A stretch of DNA of 64,000 nucleotides. Source: Vitis vinifera (taxonomy: Eukaryota > Streptophyta > Magnoliopsida > Vitales > Vitaceae). Position numbers and translations under genes: made by a program. The stretch spans positions 9,563,001-9,627,000 of the forward strand of contig NC_081821.1 in the NCBI RefSeq assembly GCF_030704535.1, written 5' to 3'. Positions 23,151-35,045 of the stretch are shown here, piece after piece (position 1 is the stretch's first letter; each line of letters begins with the position of its first letter). The notes beneath the pieces were generated by a model that saw only the letters and a program-made list of their open reading frames with translations, made no database searches and was not told where the DNA came from.

Positions 23151-24104
23151 TATAACAATTTTATCTTAATTCTAGGAAGTATAGTGACTTGATGGACTTT
23201 TGTTAGAATACGATTGTGTTAGTGTAGTTATATGGATGACATTGCTTCTGTTTTCATCTCTATTCTTTATATTTTTCATTTTTTTTATAATTGAGAGAGA
23301 ACTCTTTTTACATTTTGTTTGTATTAATACTTTAGAGACTTTTATTCCTTTTTTCCAATAATATATTAGAATATTTGTTTTCATGCGGATTTTGGGTGTA
23401 AAATCTCAACCATGAGAGACCAAGATCCTTAATTTGGAGATGTGATGGAAGATTCAAACTAGGAGAAACATAAGTAATATCATACTAGTTTACTAGGTTT
23501 TCATGTTTACCTTGTAAAATGAGATCCTCTATATAGTTCGAAATAGAAGAGCATGGATGCTTGTTGAGGTACTAAGGATACTTGTAAACCACTTTATTAC
23601 TTATTAACTTAATCTGATATATTGCAATTGAATCTAAAGCCAAATCCACAAGATGGATGAGTGATACAAATGCTTAAACATAGAACTAAACTAGCCAATC
23701 TATATCATTGAGTTAGTGATTTGTATATAAACGGAATAAATCTAAGTTTTGGATGCAAATTAGTCTTAAGATTTAATTCGATCAACTCTAGATCAAGGAA
23801 GTGTCCTTTCTCCTATTCCAAATTTGAAATTGAATAGTGGAAGCTCCAAAGTTGTTAGTCATAGATTTATGATAATAAATTTAATTGTTTAATAGAAATT
23901 CAATTTTTTTATTAAAATTAATTTGTTGGATTCATGGTTTTGATTATAAGAGTATTCTCGTCATTACATAAATAGTCAATTGTGTTAATTGTAAAAGACA
24001 ACATCTAAATACTACAAACCATAGTTATCTTCTCTCTTATTTTCTTGACCAAGATTCCCACAATAACCAAGATTTTTATATTAAAAACAAAGAGTTATGA
24101 TTAG

Positions 24105-24312
24105 AATACACCAAAGAAAGGCCCATACATTGTTGCATATAAGATTTGGAGGACATCAATTTTCAAGAGTGGAGACATTGAATGGTAATTTGTGACTTCT
24201 GTTACAAAGACATGAATTACAGACAACTTGATCAAAGGACTTAGAAGAAGCCATAAGGAGATTTTTACTCTTGACTAAAAATTGAAGGACCTTGATGGAA
24301 GGATGCCTAATA
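24105..24312 (-). pseudogene. Ty1/copia fragment (GAG-pre-integrase region)
   Basis: On the minus strand 'HPSIKVLQFLVKSKNL' is followed by 'SFDQVVCNSCL' and 'SHKLPFNVSTLE'. These match the GAG-pre-integrase zinc-binding segment (HP...C..C...SHKLPF) of RE1-type copia polyproteins. It breaks off on both sides, so only this small piece is supported. Confidence 0.55.
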
Positions 24313-24319
24313 TGTCATA

Positions 24320-25370
24320 TGTTCTCCCATAGAGTTAGTGCAAAGAAGGGTAATTCATGTAACCCCAATGTTAGCAAGCCATAGTTGGAAAATCTTGGGG
24401 GACCAACAGCAACATGATTGGCAATCGGCCCTTGTTACATCAATTTTTTGGCAATAATACTATTTAGCAATATGTTACTTCTTATCATAGAATTGGCATT
24501 TGATGTTATTTTGTTACTTTAATTTGAAAGTAATTCACCACGATTTTGTCTTAAGAAATTGCTAGAATTAGAATTGTTGCATTTGATTGGGGACCTTGGT
24601 TAGTAGAAAAAAAAAATGTATATTGTTGACAATAATTAAGGATAACAATGGAACGGATTTCTTCGGGTCTCTACCCCACCCTATTCCTAATATAATTGGT
24701 TTAGAATTAAACTAATTAGTTAAGGGAGGTTTTAGGATTCTTTTTGAAACCCAAGATGGTTCGGGGGTGATTCAATTATTACTTTGTCACTTGCCATTGA
24801 AACAAATCTTTAGATCATATCACCTAAAGAAGCGACATAAACTATTAGTTTTTCATCTAAAATTATTTAAGAATCTTCTTCCAAAATTTAAAAATGTCCA
24901 ATAGATTTTCAATTGAACTCTTAATCCACAATGACAGAATGTTGAAGTAGCATCTTCAATTGCTCCCCTTAAAAAAGTCTCAACTATCCTAATTATCATT
25001 AATCACACAAATGCATAATGATAAAATAATTCTTTCAAAACAAAGTATAAATCAATTTCAATATTCAACAAGGTATTTTACTTTCAATTATATCAACCAA
25101 TTTCATAAATATATCAAATTCCAATGAATTCTTCTCATATATTTCATTTCATTTCATAATAGCTTTGGATCCAAGGTTATTTCATCTTTCAACTACACTC
25201 CATGGCTTCAAATTTAAAATTTTCACATGTGGGAGTTACTATATAGAGAGCGAGAAGCTTCTTAGAAATCCAATAGTCTTTGGGCTCAGGTGTTCCTATG
25301 CTGTGATATTTAGGATTCATATTTAGTTTTATCAATATAAAGTGTTAAGGTAAAGATTAGGTGATATTAA
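24320..25370. other. AT-rich intergenic
   Basis: No gene, RNA or clear element recognised. The part next to 24312 may still be copia-derived (upstream gag/protease side) but is too decayed to read. Confidence 0.4.
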
Positions 25371-25375
25371 TAATA

Positions 25376-25480
25376 AGTTTGAGAGTGATTTTAAAAAATA
25401 TTTTTAATATTTAAATGACAAAGAATTTTAAATATTAGAAAGATTAAAAACGTTTTCTAAAATCACTATCAAACGAACTT
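25376..25480. repeat. Short palindromic MITE (TTTGGNAGTGATT family), copy 1
   Basis: The left arm 'GAGAGTGATTTTAAAAAATA' pairs with the right arm 'CGTTTTCTAAAATCACTATC'. The centre is AAATATTTAAAT / ATTTAAATATT-like. It has the same plan as the copies at 36150, 37631 and 62351. Confidence 0.55.
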
Positions 25481-25851
25481 TAAGAGTTTATTTGACAATG
25501 ATTTTAGAAAACGTTTTATAATGTTTTACGAAGAAACACTTAATAAATGATTCACTTAAAATGCTTTTAAAAAAAATATTTTCACTAAAAACACTTCATT
25601 TATAAATATTGTTAAACACATTCTAAATACATGATGCTTAAAATTAATTATTCCAACAAAAAACTATGATTTAATAATTCAATTTAACCATAAACCCTAA
25701 AATTCCTTGATACAAAAATTAGATGAAATTCTTTCAAAATCTCAAACCTATCAATTTTTTTACAAATAAATTAACCAAATTATTCCAAAATTCAAACCAA
25801 CGTCTAAGTTACCCAACAGTAATTTTTCAAATTCAATATAATAATAAAAAA

Positions 25852-26397
25852 GGGAGAATTATCTTTTGGGGGTAGATGGACCCCCAAATTAACAAAATGT
25901 CCATATAACTCTTCAAATTGAGTTGAAGGATATGAAATAATAACGGACAAATATACCCTTTAAAAACACATATAAAATATTTTATAAAATTAAGTTAAAT
26001 AAATTTTTTTCAATAATTTTTTTTTTCAAAAATACTAAATTAAATAAAAGTAGTTTTCAAAAATATTAAATTAAATATTTTTTTTTTCAAAAATATTAAA
26101 TTAAATTAAAGTATTTAAAAAAAATATTAAATTAAATATTTTTTTAAATATTAAATTACATAAAAGTATTTTTTTTAAATATTAAATTAAATCAAAAATA
26201 TTAAATTAAATAAAAATATTTTTCAAAAATATTAATTTTTTTCTCAAAATCAACAAAGGGCATTTTTGGAAATACTGAAGGATGATATCCTTCAACTCAA
26301 TTTTCATACTTTCATTGGGTCCTGGGCTTAATTTGAAGAGTTATATGGACCTTTTGTTAATTTGGGGGCCCATCTACCCCCAAAACATAATTCTTCC
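25852..26397. mobile_element. Mutator-like MITE with about 70-bp TIRs and 9-bp target duplication
   Basis: The left end begins 'GGGAGAATTATCTTTTGGGG'; the reverse complement of the right end begins 'GGAAGAATTATGTTTTGGGG'. The two stay nearly identical for about 70 bp (five differences seen). The element is flanked on both sides by AATAAAAAA (25843-25851 and 26398-26406). Long TIRs, GG ends and a 9-bp duplication are the marks of Mutator-like elements. The interior (about 26000-26240) is a low-complexity array of AATATTAAATTAAAT units with no ORF, so it is non-autonomous and would need a transposase in trans. Confidence 0.85.
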
Positions 26398-26534
26398 AAT
26401 AAAAAATTCGGAAGTTTCAATACCTACCTATTTATTAATATATTGAATCTAGAAGTCAATTTCCTCATTCGTAGGATTTCCTCATTTGTACGGTTCATTT
26501 AGGGTTACAAAGTCGTGGCTCCTCAACTTGTACC

Positions 26535-27195
26535 TTTAGGTTGTGTTTGGTTCTTAGAAAATTTGAAGGAAAATGCAAGGGAAATAAAATATAAAGGAAA
26601 AGAAGAAGGAAAGAAAAAATAAAGGAAAATAAAAAAATAGATTAAAAGTTGATAAATTATTTTTTTTGTTACTTCAAACTCATTTTATTTATTTTAACTT
26701 ATCAATATAAAGATTAAATAATTTAAAAATACATAAGTTTTTAATTATTTTTAATCATATTTGATTTTCTTTGATATTTTTCATAGGACAACCAAATATA
26801 AAAAAATCATTTTCCTTTTTCTATGTTTGGTTCCCGGAAAGTACAAAGGAAAGAAAAAAAATGTTAAGGAAAATGATTTTCTCATGTTTGGTTGTCCTAT
26901 GAAAAATATCAAAGAAAATCAAATATAATTAAAACTAATTAAAAACTTATGTATTTTTAAATTATTTAATCTTTATATTGATGAGTTAAAATAAATAAAA
27001 TGAGTTTGAAGTAACAAAAAAAAATAATTTATCAACTTTTAATCTATTTTTTTATTTTCCTTCACTTTTTCTTTCCTTCTACTTTTCCTTTGTATTTTCT
27101 TTCCCTCGCATTTTCCCTCAAATTTTCCGGGTTCCAAACATAGCCTGCATTTTTTTTCTTTCCTTAGCATTTTCCGGAAACCAAACATAACCTTA
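26535..27195. mobile_element. Nested pair of MITEs of one family in opposite orientation
   Basis: Outer ends 'AGGTTGTGTTTGGTTC' (about 26537) and 'GGAAACCAAACATAACCTTA' (about 27175) are inverted. A second element with ends 'CTATGTTTGGTTCCCGGAAA' (about 26819) and 'GGGTTCCAAACATAG' (about 27130) lies inside, near the outer right end. Because the inner copy is reversed, its body pairs with the outer body over roughly 270 bp, giving a large palindrome ('CATAGGACAACCAAATAT' / 'GGTTGTCCTATG'). No ORF. Class probably hAT-like; inner target duplication not resolved. Confidence 0.7.
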
Positions 27196-27199
27196 GGGT

Positions 27200-28800
27200 A
27201 TGTATGCCTTCCACTTTGAAGACTTTAATCACATGTGGTTCCCATATGACAAGGACAAGTGTGTCATCGTCCATCCTGAATAGAGGATTTATTTGACATT
27301 TTGAGATAATTCAAGAGTGATAATATTAAAAAAAAAAAAAAAAAAGTTTAGTGACTAAATTGAAATATGATTGTATTCCCTCTTTTTAGTACATTTAAAA
27401 GACAAAAAAAAAAAAAATTATTTGGTTCAATATAAAAAATTATATGCTTATTTAAAAAAACAAACAATAATGATCGAAAAAATTGTAGTCCAAGACTTCC
27501 TTAACCTCGTCTAATTTAATTGGCTTATAACAATGAGGGTTTAAACTTCTCATAACATTTGACATCAAATCATTACATATTATCTTAAAATTTTAGAATA
27601 CATTCACTCAAAAGTTTATAATAACGTCTTTATATTTTCTCATTTCAAAATTTATTATCATAGTACGTGTATTTTTATTCTAAGTGATTTTAATGAAAAT
27701 ATGTTTCTTTGAAAGTGTTCTTAAAAATTATTTGTTGAAATAGAAATAAAGATATCAAATTCTTATTAAGATTATCAAGAGTTCCTACCAAAAAAAAGCC
27801 CTAATAAACCTAAAAAATGGATAAAGGCCCAAGAAAAATTACTTATTTTTCGAGACCCATATACGTTCTGATCACCAACTTATATTAGATCTAATTGCAT
27901 TTTATTATAATTAAGATAATAGCCCAAATGAATTTTACTTTATCATTTTTGTTTTCAAAGTAACTCTCATCAACTAACACTATTCTATGTAAATTTTTAG
28001 ATATAATTCATCAAATTAATTAAATATAAAATAATAACATCCTCTCAATCCTCTATATATATATATATATATACATTTGATGATTCTAATTTATTTTAAA
28101 TCATTCACCAAATTCAAAATCAATATTTAAATCAATAAAAAAAAGGTTGAAATGTAAAAATATAAATTTAATTGGTTAATTTTTAGATGAGATAGTCATA
28201 GGGATGATCATGTTGGAAAATTTGAAGTTAATATTTATGAAAAAAAAAAAAAATGAAGCTAATTTCAGATGTGGACATATTTAATGGGGCAGATGTGAGA
28301 ATGGGAATAGGGTTGGGGGTGTGGGCCATTGCTGAGTAGGTGTTGAATATTGAATCCAACACGCGTGACTGCGTGAGGTCATGGAAGAAATTCGCACTCC
28401 AGATTGGGACACCCACCATCTATTGGAGTAGTGTCGTTTTCCAGCGTCCCAACGGCCCAATTCGCCCTTAAATTTGAAGGTAGCGTACCGCAATTTGCGT
28501 CAATGGCTCAGTCAACTTAGGAAAATGATTGAGCTTTTTTAAATTTACATACTTCTTCAAAATTTAATTTTTATTTACATAAATAATACCACTCCTTTGT
28601 CCTATTAATAATTGAAAGAGAAAAAAAAAATCACTAAAAGGTCTCATTTGACTATATATATATATATATATTTTTAATTAAAAGCTAAGACCAAAATGAG
28701 GGTTCAAATTTTAAAGGCAATACACTTGTTTTGAGTCTGAGTGGATTTAACAATGAATTTTAGAAAATATTTTTAATTTAAAAATTATTTTTGAAAAAAA
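27200..28800. other. Intergenic, mostly AT-rich, with a GC-richer patch at 28260-28510
   Basis: Homopolymer A runs (about 27330, 27404) and short AT repeats (28052-28073, 28653-28671). The patch at 28260-28510 has more balanced composition and short minus-strand ORFs without domains. It could be a decayed promoter or exon, but nothing is recognisable. Confidence 0.4.
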
Positions 28801-28804
28801 AAAA

Positions 28805-29255
28805 AACGTTGATAAAACTTAATATTTATTATTTTATAACTTAAATTGACTTTAAGTTAAATTATATTCAAGTTGTTAACTTAAAACTTATTAATTAATT
28901 TTTACTTTAAGTATTAAAGTTGTTTGATAAAATTAACTTAAAATTTAATATAAATCATCAAATTTGCATATTTATTCTCATAAATTATAATTAGAGCAAA
29001 AAATGTCAAATAACTGTGGATTATGGAATAGCAAAGGAAATCATGAAGGAAATTAGGCAAATGAAGTTAAAATAGTAAAATAAATATGTAAATTTAGGAA
29101 TAAGTTAATTATTTTTGTTTATTACTTAAGGTACTTTTTACTTTTAAGCTATATCATTAATTATTTTATCAAACATACTTAATGACTTAAATTAAGGTAT
29201 AATCACTTTAAGTTATTAAGTTGATTTATCAAATACCATTAAATATTTGACAATT
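28805..29255. repeat. Dispersed repeat, copy B (MITE-like)
   Basis: A diverged copy in the same orientation as 9510-9960. Shared order: 'GTTGTTTGATAAAATTAACTT', 'CATAAATTATAATTAGAGC', 'AATAAGTTAATTATTTTTG', 'TTTATTACTTAA', then a TTATCAAATA end. No ORF. Confidence 0.6.
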
Positions 29256-31900
29256 TTTAGAAAACACTAAACTCTAAAAAATACTTATAGTAAAAAACTT
29301 TTATTAAAAATACTATCTAGCACACTCTTAGTCATTTTACAAAATAATTAAAACTAAAACTGATATTTTAAATTAAAATTATCTTAATGAATATAAAATC
29401 CCATCTTAAATTTTTTTAAGTCTTTATTATTGTTATTTAAAAAAAAACATTTTTTAAAAAATATAAATTAGAAAAACACACACTTCTCCGGCATAAAGAA
29501 AATATCTCTCAAAATTTCCCATTGAAAACACACTTACTCCTTATAAGAATTTTTAATAAGACTACCTTCAATTTAAAAAATATATCATTAAAATTGCTCC
29601 TTATTTAATAAAACTTTATTAAACATGAAGAGTTTGCTTGGATATATTTTGTGTTTTTTATTTTTAAAATAATTTTTTTATATAAAATAGAACCATCTTA
29701 TATAAAAATATATATAAATTTTATTTTATGCTTTAAAAAAATTTTACAATTTGAGGTTGTAAAAATTTATTGATATATTAATTTTTTTTAAATTTTTATT
29801 TTTCAATTTAAACCTCTAAAAGATCTTATATTTTGCATAAAATTATTACTATTTTAATTTTAAGTATAAAGTCATGACTAAAAAAAAATTATTCTTTTTC
29901 AACTTGAAATATTATTCATTATTTATCTTACTTTTTAAAAGTTTAATGCTTTAGAATATTTAATTAAAGTTTTGATTTTTCAAATAATGGATTTGTTAAT
30001 TTGATATAAAATCCATGATCTCAAATCCATGTGTTTTTTAGATTTTAAACTTTTAAATTAATTGTTGATAATTTGACATTGATAACACTTATAATAATAA
30101 ATATTTAAAAAAATTAAAGAGTAAGAAATATTTTTCTTTGAGAAATAAAAAATAAAAACAATAAGATATATTTTCAAAATTAATTCAAAAAATAATTAAT
30201 AAATTTACCAATTCTTAAAAATGTTAAATTTAAAAAAATATAATTTTTTTTTACTTAATATAAATGCTCACAAATGTAGAAATTCTTTGGTTATATCTAA
30301 TTCTTAAAAATTTGACAAAAAATATTAGAGAAAAAAAATAGAGAGGAGAGATTAAAAGAATAAAAAATAATGGAAAATAAAATATTAATTTAAATTCAAT
30401 AAATTATTTTTATACATCTCTTCAAATTCTTTTAATTTGTTTTATGTGTTGGATATAAAGATTAAATAATTTTAAAAAAAACATAAATTTTAATTCTATT
30501 TTATTTTCTTTATGATTTTGGAAAATGAAGCTAAATATGAAAAAGATGATTTTTTTTTTCTTAACTTCTTTTAGTATTATGGTGGAACCAAAATTTAAGG
30601 TCAATAAATTATTTTTATATACCCCTCAAATTAATTCAATTTATTTTACATCTTAGATATAATAATTGGAATATATATTAATTTTTATCATATTTGATTT
30701 TTTTTTTTTTACTATTTTTCAAAGTGAAACTAAATATATATATAAAATCTTTCATTTTTTTTTAGTATTTTCATGGGACAAAACATAGCATTCTTGATTT
30801 TTATTTTTATTTAAAAAAAAATGTTTTTGGCTCTTATAAGTTAATTCAAATAAAACTTTATTTAATAATGTAAAATTATGTCAAATATATAAATAAATTT
30901 TCTTCACATTTGTTGGGCATACGAAATTGGTTGAGAATGATGATGAATCATAATATCACGTGGACAAGTAGAATCAAAATCTTTTCAAAATTGAATTTTA
31001 ATTAAAAATCAAAGGGAAAAAAAGATGTAATAGGCATGTTTTTTTGCCTGAAATCATTGTTAATAAATTTCGACATTTTATTAGGCCAAATGACAAAGAA
31101 GGTGGGTTCTAGTTTTTGTTCTATTTGGACTCACAAGTCACACGTGAAGCCTACTTCCTTGACTTGAATCGGCCACACAATTGAAATTAAAGGGCAGAGA
31201 GGGTCCTGGGAAATGTCATCTGAGATTGACATGGCCTTCTCTCTCCTGCTAGATATTTTGTACATGAGAATACAAACACTGCATGCATATTTTGAATTGA
31301 GTCAAAGCCTTTGCTCTGCTAGATAGCATCCAAATCTTTGGTACGAGACAAGCCTTTTGTTTGTTTGCCACAGCTTGAATCAATTCAAACTATCCAGTCA
31401 TTGCCGTAAAACCCAATTTCTAAGTTATTCCCAGTAGCCATGAAAGCAATTTCCTTAATAGCAGCTTAGAATGTGTTTCGACTTTGACAACATTTTTATT
31501 TAAAATATTTTTAGTAAAAATATTTTTTTAGAAAACATTAGAGGTGATTTTTTATTACTATAAATGATTTTTAAAATTTTTAAAAACGTTTTTTTTTCTT
31601 TCAAAACACTTCTTAACTTAAGAAGTGTTTTATAGAAACATTGACGAAGGAACTTTTAATGCAGACCATTCATTTATGGATAAAAAGTTTAGTTTGGTTT
31701 CTTGATGAGGGCATGGCTGTACAAAGGCTAGTTCATAGCCATGTGCGCCTGCCCAAGGACATGGCGACTTTCATTGAACAATACATGTGAGATAGTGAGA
31801 TGGGCTTGCGTGGTAGAGAAGACAAATAGTCACATTTCGCCTCAACAATCTCATGGAAAAAGCCTCATCAATTCTATTCTTTTAGGGTATGTTGATGATG
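29256..31900. other. AT-rich intergenic with MITE relics
   Basis: Two tandem relatives of the GTTATGTTTGG MITE interior lie at about 30290-30560 and 30560-30790 (shared words 'CAATAAATTATTTTTATA', 'TTCAAATTCTTTTAATTTGT'). The rest shows no gene. A short plus-strand ORF at 31741 has no recognisable domain. Confidence 0.45.
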
Positions 31901-31926
31901 TTTATGAGTCATTGTTAATTGTTCTT

Positions 31927-32087
31927 TTTTTTTTTTTTTTTTTTTTTTATATTTGATAATTGTGGATATTGGGTCCTGAAATTAACGACCGGATAAAACC
32001 TCCAGTGGCCCTGAGGGGACTCGAACTGGTGACCATTGAGGAGCAAACCCAAGGCCGGACCAACTGAGCTACCCCTTAGGGTTATTA
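31927..32087 (-). mobile_element. tRNA-derived SINE with poly(A) tail and 12-bp target duplication
   Basis: On the minus strand the head holds a perfect pol III box A 'TAGCTCAGTTGG' (32071-32060) and, 32 nt on, a near-perfect box B 'AGTTCGAGTCC' (32027-32017). A short body follows, then an A-run of about 23 (plus-strand T-run 31927-31949). The direct repeat TTAATTGTTCTT flanks both sides (31915-31926 and 32088-32099). Together these show a SINE retroposed by LINE machinery. The intact duplication suggests a fairly young insertion. It is not a functional tRNA gene: no closed acceptor stem is seen. Confidence 0.85.
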
Positions 32088-32099
32088 TTAATTGTTCTT

Positions 32100-33670
32100 A
32101 AATTTAAGAATTGGTGACAATGGTTATCAGGCCTTACGACATACTCATCAAGCCCGGATTCCCCACCCAATAAGTATGCCATTTTGCCTTGTGTTTTAAG
32201 AGCATGCCATCAAAAGTCAATGAATAAAGGAGATCTCCATTGGAGAATTTGAGATAATTAACAATCGAGTTTTCTTATCCATTAATATGTTTGAAAGTAT
32301 TTCTATTCGAAATATTTATAATGAAAATATTGTTTTTCTACTCAAAATGAATTACTTATCAAGTATTTCCTTAAAAAAACACTATAAATATAATTACTAG
32401 CATTTAATCTTATAAATAATGTCAATTTTGAGCCTAAAAATATCATCACGACTTTAAAACGCATCTATATAATTAAAAAGAGTTTATACTTATGTAATGT
32501 CAGAAACTCTTTTCTATGATATCATAATAAATAATTTTTTTTAATATTAAATTAATTTTTCTAAATTTAAAAAATATTTCTGAAATTTTATCAAACATAT
32601 ATATTTTTTAAAAAAAAAAAAAAAAACACTATCATATCCAACTCTTGGACAAGGCTTTAAGCTTTTGCATGGTTGTTTGTCTCGAATGCGGACAAACAAT
32701 TGCAAATGTGATATAATTTATATATGAAAAGATTAGTCAATTGCAGACTCATCCATCATGATGTGGTCGGAGGCAAGGCCGGCCTCAAAGGAGGCTGTAA
32801 CCAAGATGTTCATCACTTCATTTTGTACTATATATTAATTTCTTAGTGGTAATCCCAGTGGCATAAAATAAAATATTGTAGGATCTTATCTGCTTAATTT
32901 GCTCACACGTTTAAGCCACATTTTAATTGAGTAGTAAAGGGAATAGAAACCTTGAATAATCTACTATTTTATGTACAAGTTTCCAAATGTAACCTAGAGT
33001 ATGAGATCCCCTCGTTTTTAAAAAAAAATAAATATATAATGAAAGATGTTATTTTGTTTCATTATAATATTTATTCATTTTTAATATAGTATTTCTAATG
33101 CTTTTGCAAACGTGGTTTTAATCATAGAAAACTAATTCTTAAAGGGTGGGAATAGAGCTTGTCAAAAAATTGAAATTTATATTGCGTAGTTTAAAACAAA
33201 ACTATTGTGTTTTATCAATCTTAATGTTTGTCAGCTTTTTTAACTGTTAACCAAAGTATATATACACATGAATAGAAAATAAAAATGAACATGAGATTTT
33301 TAACGTGATTCAACGATCAATGTGATTTTTATGTCCATAAAGTATACCAACATTTAATAATTCACTAATAAAAAAATGAACAAGAAGAGTTATAATGGTA
33401 AAGTCCATAAAAAAAAATTCTTTTAACTACGATCACACTCTTTAAAAAAGTAAAACTTTAAAACATAAAAAAATTAAATATATAATAATGACAAACTCTT
33501 CATTCATCCATAAAAAAATATTTACAGTTCGACCCTCGTTATTTTGAGTGAAGCGCATTAAAACTAATTCAAACTTCACACTAGATAATTATCCTTGAAA
33601 TTAAGGTTTGGGGCTTTAATGGGTAAATTATAGTTCTTAATGATCATAGAAGAACATATCTCCATCGGAC
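32100..33670. other. AT-rich intergenic, nothing recognised
   Basis: Contains an A-run near 32610 and scattered short repeats. No ORF, RNA or element can be supported. Confidence 0.4.
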
Positions 33671-33671
33671 T

Positions 33672-33953
33672 TAGGTGGTGTTTGTTTTTTTGGCTTTTTG
33701 CTGAAAGCAATTTAGTTTTAGAATTTAGGTTGTTTGTTTTTCTACTTTTTCATTACTTATTATAAACTTTTTATCAGATAGAAAAAACCAAAATATATAA
33801 TTTTTTCTAAATAAAAAAAATAACATATTGATTTTTTTTTTTACTTTTTAATATTTAATAAAAATAAAATACTACAAAAATAAACAACCTAATATTTACA
33901 TTATTAAATATTAAGGTTCTATTTAGAATTAAGTAAAAAAACAAACACCACAT
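33672..33953. repeat. MITE with GGTGGTGTTTGTTTTTT ends, copy 1
   Basis: The left end 'TAGGTGGTGTTTGTTTTTTT' is mirrored by the right end 'AAAAAAACAAACACCACATT'. The interior is AT-rich and has no ORF. It shares its first 19 bases with the element at 34251. Confidence 0.55.
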
Positions 33954-34250
33954 TAGTGTTCTTCAATGTTGAAAAAGCATTTTCTTTTTCCATTTTTTTT
34001 TTTTGGTAAGAAAGACAAGACCTGTAGGGCTTGTAAACGTCAAACTTTTCTTAAAGTAAACTTTTTAAACTAACAAAAATAGAAAAAGAAATGTGATCAA
34101 GCAACACCTAAAACAAGCTGAACCAAAGCTTTTAATGCCATTGTAAGGTACTCAATTGATGGAATTAGTCAAGCCTTAGTTAATTACTCCTTCAATTGAA
34201 ACTTATCAATGAAGCTCCATTTAAAGCAGCTTTTCACCTCAATCATTACG

Positions 34251-34434
34251 TAGGTGGTGTTTGTTTTTTGACTGAATATAAAAAGTTAAATATTTTAGCT
34301 TTTTCTATTCAACTAAAAGTAACATGTTGACATCATCTAGTATAGATAAAATGAACTTATTATCAATAAGTTTAATTTAATTATATTGGATGATGTTTTT
34401 TACTTTTTCTATTTAGTTAAAAAACAAACACTAG
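34251..34434. repeat. MITE with GGTGGTGTTTGTTTTTT ends, copy 2
   Basis: The left end 'TAGGTGGTGTTTGTTTTTTG' is mirrored by the right end 'GTTAAAAAACAAACACTAG'. It is shorter than copy 1 and carries a small inner inverted repeat ('ACATCATCTAGTATAGAT' / 'ATATTGGATGATGTT'). Confidence 0.55.
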
Positions 34435-34799
34435 CTTACTCTCTTATGTTTAATTTAGTGTCATCATCAGAAGTAATCCAAACTCACATCAGACAAACCT
34501 AACCAATATTTCATCTCATCATCAATGCATGTCTCTTGGAAGTTCGTATGTAATAACTTCGACCAAAAGGAATTTGGATTGAAACTGTATCTGTAAACTT
34601 GATGATGCACCAGCACATGATTTTGTCGTCATACATTAAAAACTATAGAAGATGTTTCATGGAATCTCGTCATAAATATTGTGATGACTCATTCAATAAG
34701 TTATTTTTGGGTGCTTTTAACTCTTAATTTGCATAGATGTGAACATGATTATTGTGGCCGCGCGCCGAGATAGAATTCTTGCATACAATGCTGAAATCT

Positions 34800-35045
34800 C
34801 GGAAACTTAGAAAGAAAATATAAAGAAATGAAAATAAAAGGAAATGAAAAATAAAAAAAATAAAAAATAAATTTAAATTCAATAAATTATTTTTATATAT
34901 AATTTCAAATATTTTTTTTACTTTATATAAATATTAAATAATTTAAATATATACAAATTTTTTAATAATTTTAATTATATTTAATTTTTTTTCATATTTT
35001 TTATAGTAAAACTAAACATGATAAACTTATTTTCCTTTAACATCT
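34800..35045. repeat. Relic of the GTTATGTTTGG MITE family interior
   Basis: The order 'GGAAATGAAAAATAAAAA', 'TTCAATAAATTATTTTTATA', 'TAGTAAAACTAAACATGATA' follows the other family members. The ends are decayed. Confidence 0.4.

Noticed and set aside
31990..32080. A tRNA gene on the minus strand
   Set aside because: The A and B boxes are present, but there is no closed acceptor stem, and the poly(A) tail plus 12-bp target duplication show a SINE.
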